In this document: positions 7,202-12,799 of the stretch, piece after piece
How the letters are laid out: every line of letters begins with the position of its first letter
How positions within the stretch are numbered: the first letter of the stretch is position 1
Source of the DNA: Candidatus Colwellbacteria bacterium RIFCSPLOWO2_02_FULL_44_20b
Lineage (GTDB): Bacteria > Patescibacteriota > Minisyncoccia > UBA6257 > Colwellbacteraceae
Reading direction: 5' to 3'
Assembly (NCBI GenBank): GCA_001817765.1
Contig: MHIZ01000038.1
Coordinates: forward strand, 10,936 to 28,328
Length of the DNA: 17,393 nucleotides
Notes under the pieces: model-generated
The model's input: only the letters and a program-made list of their open reading frames with translations
Told to the model about the DNA's origin: nothing
The model's database searches: none
Translations under genes and position numbers: made by a program

Positions 7202-7708
7202 ATGGATACTATTTCAAATCAGCCCGTTTCTCAGGAGACTGTCACTCCTTTGGAATCGGCACCACCATCTTTTCGTCTTACGCCTGCTCTTTTTGGAGGG
7301 CTTGGGGCGGGAATTGTTGGAGGCGTTCTTTGGGGGCTTATTGTTTCATGGACGGGATATGAACTTGGCTACGCGGCGTGGGGTCTTGGGCTTCTTGTTG
7401 GATTCACGGTTGTTTTTACAGCAAAGGGCGCGAGAGGGTTGCCTTTCCAGATTATTGCTAGCATTTCGAGTATTCTTGGGATTCTCATTGGAAAATATTT
7501 TGCATTTGTTTCTATTTTTAAGGATGTCGCAGAGACAGAACTTGGGGTTGAAATCGCTCAAGCGGTTTCTGCCTTCTCGATTGCCATGATTCGAGTGTTT
7601 GTTGAAAACATCACAACGATCTTGGGCGGTTATGATATTCTCTGGGTTGTACTTGCTGTCGTAACTGCATGGCGGATGACTGGAGTTCGTAAAACCTCTG
7701 AGGCTTAA
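7202..7708 (+). CDS. Small multi-pass membrane protein, function unknown
   Basis: 168 aa. The N-terminal ~27 residues are polar and Pro/Ser/Thr-rich. Hydrophobic spans follow at about 28-50, 54-74 and 84-105, with a further one near 142-160, separated by short loops containing ARGLPFQ and a gap at ~105-120 (FKDVAETELG). The pattern GLLVGF...GKYF is seen in several small bacterial inner-membrane proteins of unknown role; I do not recognise a named family. It is 59 bp downstream of tRNA-Ser, with no strong Shine-Dalgarno or clear promoter. It ends 18 bp before an intrinsic terminator, so it is probably a single-gene unit or read from the tRNA promoter. Confidence 0.8.
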   Translation: MDTISNQPVSQETVTPLESAPPSFRLTPALFGGLGAGIVGGVLWGLIVSWTGYELGYAAWGLGLLVGFTVVFTAKGARGLPFQIIASISSILGILIGKYFAFVSIFKDVAETELGVEIAQAVSAFSIAMIRVFVENITTILGGYDILWVVLAVVTAWRMTGVRKTSEA

Positions 7709-7726
7709 TTTTTCTTTATGAATATC

Positions 7727-7755
7727 AAAAACCCACGAAAATTTCGTGGGTTTTT
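7727..7755 (+). terminator. Intrinsic terminator after the membrane protein
   Basis: AAAAACCCACGAAA (7727-7740) and TTTCGTGGGTTTTT (7742-7755) form a long perfect stem ending in a T-run. Symmetric, so potentially active on both strands, but no minus-strand gene uses it. Confidence 0.88.
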
Positions 7756-7842
7756 AGTTTTTGTTTTAAGGTATCGACGCTATTTTACTTTGGAAGTTCT
7801 GCGAGTGGTAGTACAAGATTTCATCATTTAGGCATATAAGAC

Positions 7843-7880
7843 ATACCGTGATGGTATACTTTTTTTGTTGTATATATAGA
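7843..7880 (+). promoter_or_regulatory. proB promoter region with possible operator
   Basis: An extended -10 (TGGTATACT, 7852-7860) overlaps a small palindrome ATACC-GTGAT-GGTAT (7843-7857). A second -10-like TATAGA (7875-7880) ends 7 nt before the ATG at 7887. Neither has a good -35. Both place transcription start after the GTG/ATG at 7848/7851, which argues for the start at 7887. Confidence 0.5.
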
Positions 7881-7886
7881 GTACCT

Positions 7887-8960
7887 ATGTATAAGCGCAT
7901 TGTTGTAAAAATAGGCACGAAAGTACTTTCACGGGAGAATGGTCATATCAATGAGTCTGTCCTTGAAAATATTGTCGGGCAAATTTCCGACCTTAAAAAG
8001 AGCGGAGTTGAGATTGTTCTTATTACCTCTGGTGCCGTTGCCTCTGGCCGCGGTCTTTTCAAACTAGCGGGCAAAATAGAGACGGTTACGGACAAGCAGG
8101 TTTTTGCCGCGATTGGCCAAGTGAAATTGATGGAGATATATGCGAAACTTTTTGAAAAGCGAAATTATCTTTGCGCTCAAATTCTCGTAACCAAGGAAGA
8201 TTTTAGGGATCGCGGCCACTACCACAATATGCGTCGTTGTTTTCTTAATTTGCTTCGCGATGGCGTTGTGCCGATTGTCAACGAGAATGATGTCGTTGCT
8301 ATTAAAGAACTCGTTTTTACCGACAACGACGAACTAGCGGGACTTATTGCGGCGCAGTTAGAGGCAGACGCGCTTATTATTCTTACTAGCGTTGATGGCG
8401 TTTTGGATGGCAGTCCTTCAAACCCATCTTCAAAAACTATTCCTGAGATTGATTTCAAAAACATCACCTCGTTTCAAAGATATGTCGTACAAGAGAAAAC
8501 AGATGTCGGGCGCGGAGGTATGACGACGAAATTCGCAATCGCAAAGAAGCTTGTTTCTTCTGGGATCACGGTACATATTGCTCGCGGTACACGAAAAAAT
8601 GTTTTGCGTAATATTGTTACTAATCGCGCAGTCGGCACAAAATTTGTTCCGCTTAAAAAGACAAGTAGTGTTAAGCGGCGTCTCGCGTACTCGGAGGGTT
8701 TAACAGCGGGTGCTCTTGTCGTCAATAAACGCGCGGGCGACATGCTTATCTCCAAAGAACATTCGATGAGTTTGTTGCCAGTTGGCATCACTAAAATCGA
8801 GGGGGATTTCAAAAAAGGCGACGTTATCGAGATACGAGATATATGCAACAAAAAAATTGGCTTTGGTATTAGCGCTTACGACTCAGACAAGATTAAAGAG
8901 ATGGTAGGAAAGAAGGGTGGCCGACCTGTTGTGCATTATGACTATATGTTTATCGAGTAA
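7887..8960 (+). CDS. proB: Glutamate 5-kinase with PUA domain
   Basis: 357 aa from the ATG at 7887 (an in-frame GTG at 7848 would add 13 hydrophobic residues, but the promoter elements lie inside that extension). ProB phosphorylates L-glutamate with ATP, the first step of proline synthesis. The amino acid kinase domain (residues ~1-250) has VVKIGTKVL at the start, LITSGAVASGRG (~45-56), VPIVNENDVVA (~130-140) and TDNDELAG, then LTSVDGVLDG. The C-terminal PUA domain (~265-355) has RRLAYSEG, AGALVVNKRAG, KKGDVIEI and GFGISAYDS. Length matches the two-domain form (~370 aa). No proA or proC is nearby; the gene stands alone between unrelated genes. The next gene starts 69 bp later with its own -10. 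Confidence 0.92.
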   Translation: MYKRIVVKIGTKVLSRENGHINESVLENIVGQISDLKKSGVEIVLITSGAVASGRGLFKLAGKIETVTDKQVFAAIGQVKLMEIYAKLFEKRNYLCAQILVTKEDFRDRGHYHNMRRCFLNLLRDGVVPIVNENDVVAIKELVFTDNDELAGLIAAQLEADALIILTSVDGVLDGSPSNPSSKTIPEIDFKNITSFQRYVVQEKTDVGRGGMTTKFAIAKKLVSSGITVHIARGTRKNVLRNIVTNRAVGTKFVPLKKTSSVKRRLAYSEGLTAGALVVNKRAGDMLISKEHSMSLLPVGITKIEGDFKKGDVIEIRDICNKKIGFGISAYDSDKIKEMVGKKGGRPVVHYDYMFIE

Positions 8961-9017
8961 CGCGCTTAGGTATATTAGTTGGTTTGTGTTGCCCGTTAAA
9001 AATTAATTTGGACGAGG

Positions 9018-9023
9018 TACAAT
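9018..9023 (+). promoter_or_regulatory. Leaderless-type -10 box
   Basis: TACAAT ends 7 nt before the ATG at 9030. A weak -35 TTAAAA (8996-9001) is 16 bp upstream. Predicted transcription start coincides with the start codon. Confidence 0.5.
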
Positions 9024-9029
9024 AGATAT

Positions 9030-9497
9030 ATGGCAACAAGTCGAATCACGTGGGATGTCGAGGAGATGCCGCTACGGGCGCGGGGGTTTTCGTGGTACGC
9101 GATCGCGTTTCTTATCGCGCTTGGGGGCATTTATTTCGCTTTTACGCAAGAGAATTACTTGTTCGTTGTAATCCTTTTTCTTTCATACACGCTTCTTATG
9201 TACGCGTGGAATCGGACACCGCGTACTGTCCTTTTTGAGGTTAATCAAGATGGGATTCTTATTGAAGGAAAAAAATCGTACCTTTACGCAGACTTTCGAG
9301 GATTTGCGATACTTGAACTTCCCTCTTCTCGTTTGCTTGTTTTACAGCCAAAACAAAAAGCAAAACCGTATTTGAAGATTCCTCTGCCGCCGGAGGATAC
9401 CGATCATAAGGTTGAGGAATTTTTGACTAATTTCCTGAAGCGGATAGAATACGAGGAGTCTTTAAGCGATGTTCTTTTGCGACTTATCGGGTTTTGA
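9030..9497 (+). CDS. Small membrane protein with PH-like cytosolic tail
   Basis: 155 aa. A short N-terminal cytosolic part (MATSRITWDVEE) is followed by two membrane spans (~22-38 and ~43-60, an ALGGIYFAF hairpin turn at QENY). A soluble beta-rich domain (~68-155) begins RTVLFEVNQDGILIEGK and has the look of a bacterial PH-type fold with LYADFRGFAIL, ending in a charged helix. This layout is common in CPR genomes, but the function is unknown; I give no family name. The gene appears monocistronic with a predicted leaderless start. Confidence 0.8.
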   Translation: MATSRITWDVEEMPLRARGFSWYAIAFLIALGGIYFAFTQENYLFVVILFLSYTLLMYAWNRTPRTVLFEVNQDGILIEGKKSYLYADFRGFAILELPSSRLLVLQPKQKAKPYLKIPLPPEDTDHKVEEFLTNFLKRIEYEESLSDVLLRLIGF

Positions 9498-9503
9498 CAT
9501 TAT

Positions 9504-9516
9504 GCTCTCGTCGTTC
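9504..9516 (+). repeat. 13-bp copy of the tRNA-Arg 5' end
   Basis: GCTCTCGTCGTTC here is identical to the first 13 nt of tRNA-Arg (9618-9630), 114 bp upstream of it in the same orientation. Nothing else of the tRNA is present after it. It could be a relic of duplication or recombination at the tRNA gene. Confidence 0.5.
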
Positions 9517-9539
9517 CCTTCTCCGCTCTCGCGTACTCG

Positions 9540-9592
9540 AGCTTCGAAAGGGCAAGGGGTAGTAATTTTTTACTTCCTGTTCTTCCGAAGCT
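9540..9592. repeat. Imperfect hairpin-forming inverted repeat
   Basis: AGCTTCGAAAG (9540-9550) and CTTCCGAAGCT (9582-9592) pair at 10 of 11 positions, and an inner AGTAA-TTTT-TTACT stem lies between them. The region 9498-9617 has no gene. It may be a structured RNA, or a poor terminator of the preceding gene; there is no T-run after the stem. Confidence 0.4.
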
Positions 9593-9617
9593 TGGGCAAT
9601 GGCTCAGGCGCAAAAAA

Positions 9618-9689
9618 GCTCTCGTCGTTCAACGGATAGGACGCAAGATTGCGGATCTTGCAATAGAGGTTCGATTCCTCTCGAGAGCA
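9618..9689 (+). tRNA. tRNA-Arg (GCG)
   Basis: 72 nt. Acceptor GCTCTCG/CGAGAGC, A73, D-loop AACGGATA (GGA gives the Arg identity A20), anticodon stem CAAGA/TCTTG, loop TTGCGGA giving anticodon GCG, T arm AGAGG-TTCGATT-CCTCT. CCA is not encoded. Most bacteria read CGU/CGC/CGA with an ACG anticodon edited to ICG, so GCG is unusual. Also G37 follows the anticodon. Confidence 0.92.
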
Positions 9690-9714
9690 CTTAGATTAAG
9701 GGGATATAATTTTT

Positions 9715-10692
9715 ATGAAACGATTCGTTATTATTTTTGTTCTTTTCTCTTCTGGTTTTTTACTTGGTTTTTTCCTGAATCAACACAAGGACGCGCCCCA
9801 GACCTCTTTGGAACACCGAGAGGGGGGCTACGATCTTATCAACCCCTTACTTGAATGCACTTCCGATAGGGCACAAGAGCTTCGTCCTTTTGAAGATGTT
9901 ATTGCTCAACTTGTCCGGGATGTTCAAAGAGAGCATGGGGTTACTGAGGCGGCTGTTTATTTTCGAGATTTAGACACAGGAAAATGGCTTGGTGTTAATG
10001 AACGCGAACTTTTTACCCCCGCAAGCCTTGTGAAGGTGCCTATTATGATGGCCTACTTAAAAGAGGCTGAAGCCGATCCAGACTTACTTCAAAAGAAGCT
10101 TGTTTATAATCCTACATCCTTTAAAGATTCTGTTCAGAATGTCGAACCGAGAGAAACTCTTATTCCAGGGAATTCCTATACCATTCAAGACCTTATTGAA
10201 CGGATGATTACCTTTTCTGACAATCGCGCTATGGATCTTCTTTTAGAATTCGGAACGGGGGAAAAGGTTCTTGAACGGACTTTTATAGATCTTGATATTC
10301 AGGTTGATCATCTACCAGATCCCGATCGAGAGACTGATATTCTTTCTGTTAAAGAGTACGCTGGTTTTTTCCGAATCCTTTACAATGCCTCCTACCTTAA
10401 TCGTGCTTTTTCTAATATAGCGCTTTCTATCTTATCGAATGTTGACTTCGTTGGCGGCCTATCAGCCGGTGTTCCTTTTGGTGTTGTTGTTGCTCATAAA
10501 TTCGGGGAACGGGAGACTTCGACAGGTATGCAACTTCACGATTGCGGGATTATTTATCATCCGCTTCGCCCCTATCTTCTTTGTATTATGACTCGAGGAA
10601 AGAACTTTAATCATCTTGAAGAAGCTATCTCATATATTTCGCACGGAGTCTACGAGGAAGTAGACCGACAGATTAAGGCGAGGATTTACTAG
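9715..10692 (+). CDS. Beta-lactamase-fold serine hydrolase (class A-like), membrane anchored
   Basis: 325 aa. Residues 1-21 form an N-terminal hydrophobic anchor or uncleaved signal (no clear cleavage site), so the enzyme faces the outside. The hydrolase domain (~60-310) has the penicillin-recognising motifs in order: SLVK (Ser104, Lys107), SDN (168-170) and, in place of KTG, KFG (262-264). The class A omega-loop glutamate (ExELN) is not visible: the matching stretch reads IQVDHLPDPDRETD. That makes efficient hydrolysis of beta-lactams unlikely and fits a peptidoglycan D,D-peptidase or related esterase. It starts 25 bp after tRNA-Arg; an AAGGGG ~11 nt upstream could be a Shine-Dalgarno, and TATAAT at 9705-9710 sits too close to the ATG to be an ordinary -10. 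It may be transcribed with the tRNA. Confidence 0.88.
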   Translation: MKRFVIIFVLFSSGFLLGFFLNQHKDAPQTSLEHREGGYDLINPLLECTSDRAQELRPFEDVIAQLVRDVQREHGVTEAAVYFRDLDTGKWLGVNERELFTPASLVKVPIMMAYLKEAEADPDLLQKKLVYNPTSFKDSVQNVEPRETLIPGNSYTIQDLIERMITFSDNRAMDLLLEFGTGEKVLERTFIDLDIQVDHLPDPDRETDILSVKEYAGFFRILYNASYLNRAFSNIALSILSNVDFVGGLSAGVPFGVVVAHKFGERETSTGMQLHDCGIIYHPLRPYLLCIMTRGKNFNHLEEAISYISHGVYEEVDRQIKARIY

Positions 10693-10765
10693 TTTATTGA
10701 CCTAAGCTTTTTCTTGACGTTTTTTTGTTTATTTGCTGTTATGGTTCTAGTAACTTAAAGGTCCT

Positions 10766-10794
10766 TTGATATTTTACTCCTTTTAATTTATACA
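10766..10794 (+). promoter_or_regulatory. Promoter of the Gam-like gene
   Basis: TTGATA (10766-10771), 17-bp spacer, TATACA (10789-10794). Predicted start near 10801, giving a leader of only ~12 nt without a Shine-Dalgarno. Confidence 0.65.
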
Positions 10795-10812
10795 AAGCGT
10801 TGCTTTGTTTTT
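10792..10812 (+). other. Hairpin at the promoter of the Gam-like gene (operator or terminator)
   Basis: ACAAAGC (10792-10798), GTT, GCTTTGT (10802-10808), followed by TTTT and then the ATG. It overlaps the -10 and spans the predicted start site. It could be a repressor operator or the terminator of the serine hydrolase unit 100 bp upstream. Confidence 0.45.
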
Positions 10813-11436
10813 ATGCCTATGTCTCGTGGCTCTCGTCCATACCCCCTAACCCCTACTCAAAGCGAAATTGGAAGTACTCTTTTGGAATTTGGGACTCTCG
10901 GCTCTCCCCAGTCTTTTCAAGATCTCGAGAAGCTTGTTTTTTCCATAAGACTTTGCTCTGAGGAAATTCTTCGAGCTGAGAGGGAGTACGCGCAAAATAT
11001 TGCCCAACTCGAGTCTGAAAAGCAGGAAGAAATTGAGTCCTGGAAAGAGAAAATCAAGGAATTTGGATTAATCATCCATGCATACGCATCTAAGAACCGT
11101 GATGAACTCACTCATCATGGAGAACGGAAGACGATTCTCTTTTCCAAACATGGAAGTATCGGATGGAAAAAAAGTTTTTCGCGACTCGAGACAGATTCAA
11201 GTTGGAAGAATGTCTTATCGCGAATTAAGCGTTATTTCTCACAGAAGGAACAAAGACACTTTCTTCGTGTTAAGGAAGAAGTGAATAAACAAGCACTTCT
11301 TCGGGCAGATGAGTCAATTCGCGAAAAAGCGGGCGTTCGAATTATTTTCGGAAAAGAATACTTTTTCGTGAACCCGAGCAAGCTTGATAAGAAAATCGCA
11401 GAAGATATTCAAGAACTTTTGCGTGTTACTTCTTAA
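10813..11436 (+). CDS. Phage Mu Gam-like double-strand DNA end-binding protein
   Basis: 207 aa (Mu Gam is ~174). Gam of phage Mu binds DNA ends and blocks host exonucleases, and is a distant relative of Ku. Residues ~1-40 are a polar extension, then a long charged helix (~45-85, REYAQNIAQLESEKQEE) matches the Gam coiled-coil. The core follows: AYASKNRDELTHHGERKTI (~90-108, where the family has NRDELT and a KxRKT-like turn), GSIGWKK (~113-119), then LRVKEEVNKQAL (~155-166), and AGVRIIFGKEYFFVNPS near 175-191, a close match to the Gam C-terminal pattern. No phage genes surround it: a serine hydrolase lies upstream and tRNA-Gly downstream. It has its own promoter and terminator. A second ATG at 10819 is equally possible. 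Function is inferred: protection of chromosome ends during repair, or a domesticated antinuclease. Confidence 0.82.
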   Translation: MPMSRGSRPYPLTPTQSEIGSTLLEFGTLGSPQSFQDLEKLVFSIRLCSEEILRAEREYAQNIAQLESEKQEEIESWKEKIKEFGLIIHAYASKNRDELTHHGERKTILFSKHGSIGWKKSFSRLETDSSWKNVLSRIKRYFSQKEQRHFLRVKEEVNKQALLRADESIREKAGVRIIFGKEYFFVNPSKLDKKIAEDIQELLRVTS

Positions 11437-11449
11437 TCACTCGCCTTTA

Positions 11450-11473
11450 CCCCGTTCTTACGAGCGGGGTTTT
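11450..11473 (+). terminator. Intrinsic terminator after the Gam-like gene
   Basis: CCCCGTTC (11450-11457), loop TTAC, GAGCGGGG (11462-11469) with one T-G pair, followed by TTTT. Starts 13 bp after the stop codon. Confidence 0.85.
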
Positions 11474-11517
11474 GCTTGCAAAAAGTAAGGCACAACGGTT
11501 AAATATAAATAAGCAAC

Positions 11518-11591
11518 GCGGGTATCGTATACTGGTATTACCTCAGCTTTCCAAGCTGATGAAGGGGGTTCGATTCCCCCTACCCGCTCCA
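11518..11591 (+). tRNA. tRNA-Gly (UCC)
   Basis: 71 nt plus encoded CCA (11589-11591). Acceptor GCGGGTA/TACCCGC, U73 (Gly identity), anticodon stem TCAGC/GCTGA with loop TTTCCAA giving TCC, T arm GGGGG-TTCGATT-CCCCC. The D stem has a T-T mismatch at its end. Its 3' end overlaps the stop codon of the convergent methyltransferase gene. Confidence 0.95.
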
Positions 11592-12371
11592 TAATATTAC
11601 AAAGACCAGTTCGGTTGGGAAATGCAGTTTTTTGTATTCCCACTTTTTTGATTGGGCGGCGATTTCGAATTGTTTCGTATAAAAGTCAGTCATTCCTTTT
11701 TCTTTGCCGCTGATTGTTTTTGTTGGGAATGAGACTACGGCGTATTTACATTTTTGCTTCTCAATTGCGGTAATTCCCGCCCCTTTTTCCTGCATTTCGA
11801 GTACAGGATAGGTTTTGAGGAATAAAGCGACGTCAGCTTTCGGAAATTCATTTTTATTAATCACGTCTCCGACTTGCACTTTCGGCACGGGAATAGGTTT
11901 TAGAACTGTAAACGCCTTTTTCAGAAAGCTTACCTCTTCTTCGTCTATATCAAATGCTTGATATATCGTCTCTTTCGGGAGGTTCATCCAAAAGACCGTA
12001 AGCGGGTTTAGGCCGCAGGCACAATCAATAATTGAGTTCGGAACTCCCGTTATTTCAAAAATATCTTTATAAAACCTGTCGAGTACCTCAAGGCGTTCAT
12101 TCGTCGAACTGTGAAGAGCGAGAATTTTCTTAATTGCTTCTTTTTCGTTTTTCCCTTCTTTTAAATCACCCTTCAACCTTGTAAGTGCTTTTTTAAGATT
12201 TGGTCGAATACCGTAATACGCGTCCCATATCTGGTGGAGCATATTTCGAGCCTCCTTTTCAGCGTTTTTTTCGCCGTATTTTGTAACTGCGTTATCTACA
12301 ATCCGTTCGATTGTTCCTTTATAGAGCGGTTTATACTTTCTTGATTCTTCAATTTTCTTTGCTATATTCAT
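11580..12371 (-). CDS. 16S rRNA (guanine-N7-1405)-type methyltransferase, FmrO/ArmA/RmtB family
   Basis: 263 aa, the size of the Arm/Rmt/Sgm enzymes (250-280 aa), which methylate G1405 of 16S rRNA with S-adenosylmethionine and so block 4,6-disubstituted aminoglycosides. Residues 1-80 match the helical N-terminal domain (IVDNAVTKYG...MLHQIWDAYYG). LHSSTNERL at ~85-93 is the family signature ahead of the Rossmann fold. SAM motif I is DCACGLNPLTVFWM (~115-128), followed by AFDIDEEEVSFL, the FLKTYPVLE loop and VVSFPTKTISGKEKGM (~220-235), all typical. Family call is strong; the exact methylated base is inferred. Transcribed alone; the stop codon lies inside the 3' end of tRNA-Gly. Upstream is a region with three AAAAGGTTA repeats and TTATAA just before the ATG. 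It may be a housekeeping rRNA modification rather than resistance. Confidence 0.88.
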   Translation of the reverse strand: MNIAKKIEESRKYKPLYKGTIERIVDNAVTKYGEKNAEKEARNMLHQIWDAYYGIRPNLKKALTRLKGDLKEGKNEKEAIKKILALHSSTNERLEVLDRFYKDIFEITGVPNSIIDCACGLNPLTVFWMNLPKETIYQAFDIDEEEVSFLKKAFTVLKPIPVPKVQVGDVINKNEFPKADVALFLKTYPVLEMQEKGAGITAIEKQKCKYAVVSFPTKTISGKEKGMTDFYTKQFEIAAQSKKWEYKKLHFPTELVFVILWSG

Positions 12372-12377
12372 TTATAA

Positions 12378-12404
12378 CCGTAACCTTTTTGTTCTTGACC
12401 CGTA
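12378..12404 (+). promoter_or_regulatory. Candidate ECF-type promoter of the sigma operon
   Basis: CCGTAAC (12378-12384), 16 bp, CGTA (12401-12404). This is the form of ECF sigma promoters (AAC core at -35, CGT at -10, 16-17 bp). Start would be near 12411, ~47 nt before the small-protein ATG at 12458. The same arrangement recurs at 12800-12826. Confidence 0.4.
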
Positions 12405-12424
12405 ACCTTTTCTCATAACCTTTT
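12381..12424 (+). repeat. Three direct repeats TAACCTTTT
   Basis: Exact copies at 12381-12389, 12403-12411 and 12416-12424 (AAAAGGTTA on the minus strand), spaced 22 and 13 bp. The first two extend to CCGTAACCTTTT. They occupy the divergent promoter region of the methyltransferase (minus) and the sigma operon (plus), and the third overlaps the start of the -35 hexamer at 12423. Probable regulator or sigma binding sites. Confidence 0.55.
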
Positions 12425-12451
12425 GCCTGTCTTTCTTCTTTTTGATACGAT
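12423..12451 (+). promoter_or_regulatory. Sigma70 promoter of the sigma operon, leaderless
   Basis: TTGCCT (12423-12428), 17-bp spacer, TACGAT (12446-12451) preceded by TGA (extended -10). The -10 ends 7 nt before the ATG at 12458, so the mRNA would begin at or next to the start codon. This fixes the start of the small membrane protein. Confidence 0.65.
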
Positions 12452-12457
12452 TACAGT

Positions 12458-12778
12458 ATGCAGATTGGCAGAAGATCAATGTTCGGAATTCTTGTTATTG
12501 TTGGTGTTGTTATTGTTTTTACTATTATTTACCAGAATTTTTTTGCTCCACCAGAGACTCCTTCAGATAACAATCTTACCGCAACTGTATCGAAGAGTGC
12601 TTCCGAACTCAAGCCCACTTCCCAACCGGAGTCTTTGCCGGCAGAAGAGCAAGCATCTGAACCTCAATCCCTTTTTCCCTTATCGTTTGAGGGACTTTCA
12701 GAAGAACTTGAGTCGCTTGACGCACTTGATACTTCTCTAGAGTCATCTGAATCGCAAGGGTCGAATCCAATTAATTAA
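12458..12778 (+). CDS. Small single-span membrane protein, function unknown
   Basis: 106 aa. After a short basic N-terminus (MQIGRRS) a strong hydrophobic span runs from about 9 to 26 (FGILVIVGVVIVFTIIYQ). The rest (~30-106) is an acidic, Ser/Pro/Glu-rich low-complexity tail without Cys, such as often faces the periplasm or cell exterior. No domain recognised. It is the first gene of the sigma-factor operon: the sigma start at 12832 lies 53 bp after its stop. A hairpin (TAAGCCT / AGGCTTA, 12776-12798) begins on its stop codon. A role in envelope sensing with the sigma factor is inference from position only. Confidence 0.75.
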   Translation: MQIGRRSMFGILVIVGVVIVFTIIYQNFFAPPETPSDNNLTATVSKSASELKPTSQPESLPAEEQASEPQSLFPLSFEGLSEELESLDALDTSLESSESQGSNPIN

Positions 12779-12798
12779 GCCTCTTTTTTACAGGCTTA
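12776..12798 (+). other. Hairpin between the small protein and sigma gene
   Basis: TAAGCCT (12776-12782), 9-nt loop CTTTTTTAC, AGGCTTA (12792-12798). It has no T-run after the stem, so it is at best a weak terminator; it may instead tune expression between the two genes. Confidence 0.45.
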
Positions 12799-12799
12799 G

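Noticed and set aside
7848..7886. Upstream GTG/ATG start for proB
   Set aside because: The 13-residue extension is hydrophobic and encoded over the -10 elements; the conserved protein begins at MYKRIVVKIGT.
9705..9710. TATAAT as a promoter for the serine hydrolase
   Set aside because: It ends only 5 nt before the ATG and has no -35 at proper spacing; read-through from tRNA-Arg is more likely.
9715..10692. Beta-lactam resistance gene
   Set aside because: The fold and SxxK/SDN motifs are present, but the omega-loop glutamate needed for class A deacylation is not visible and KTG is KFG.
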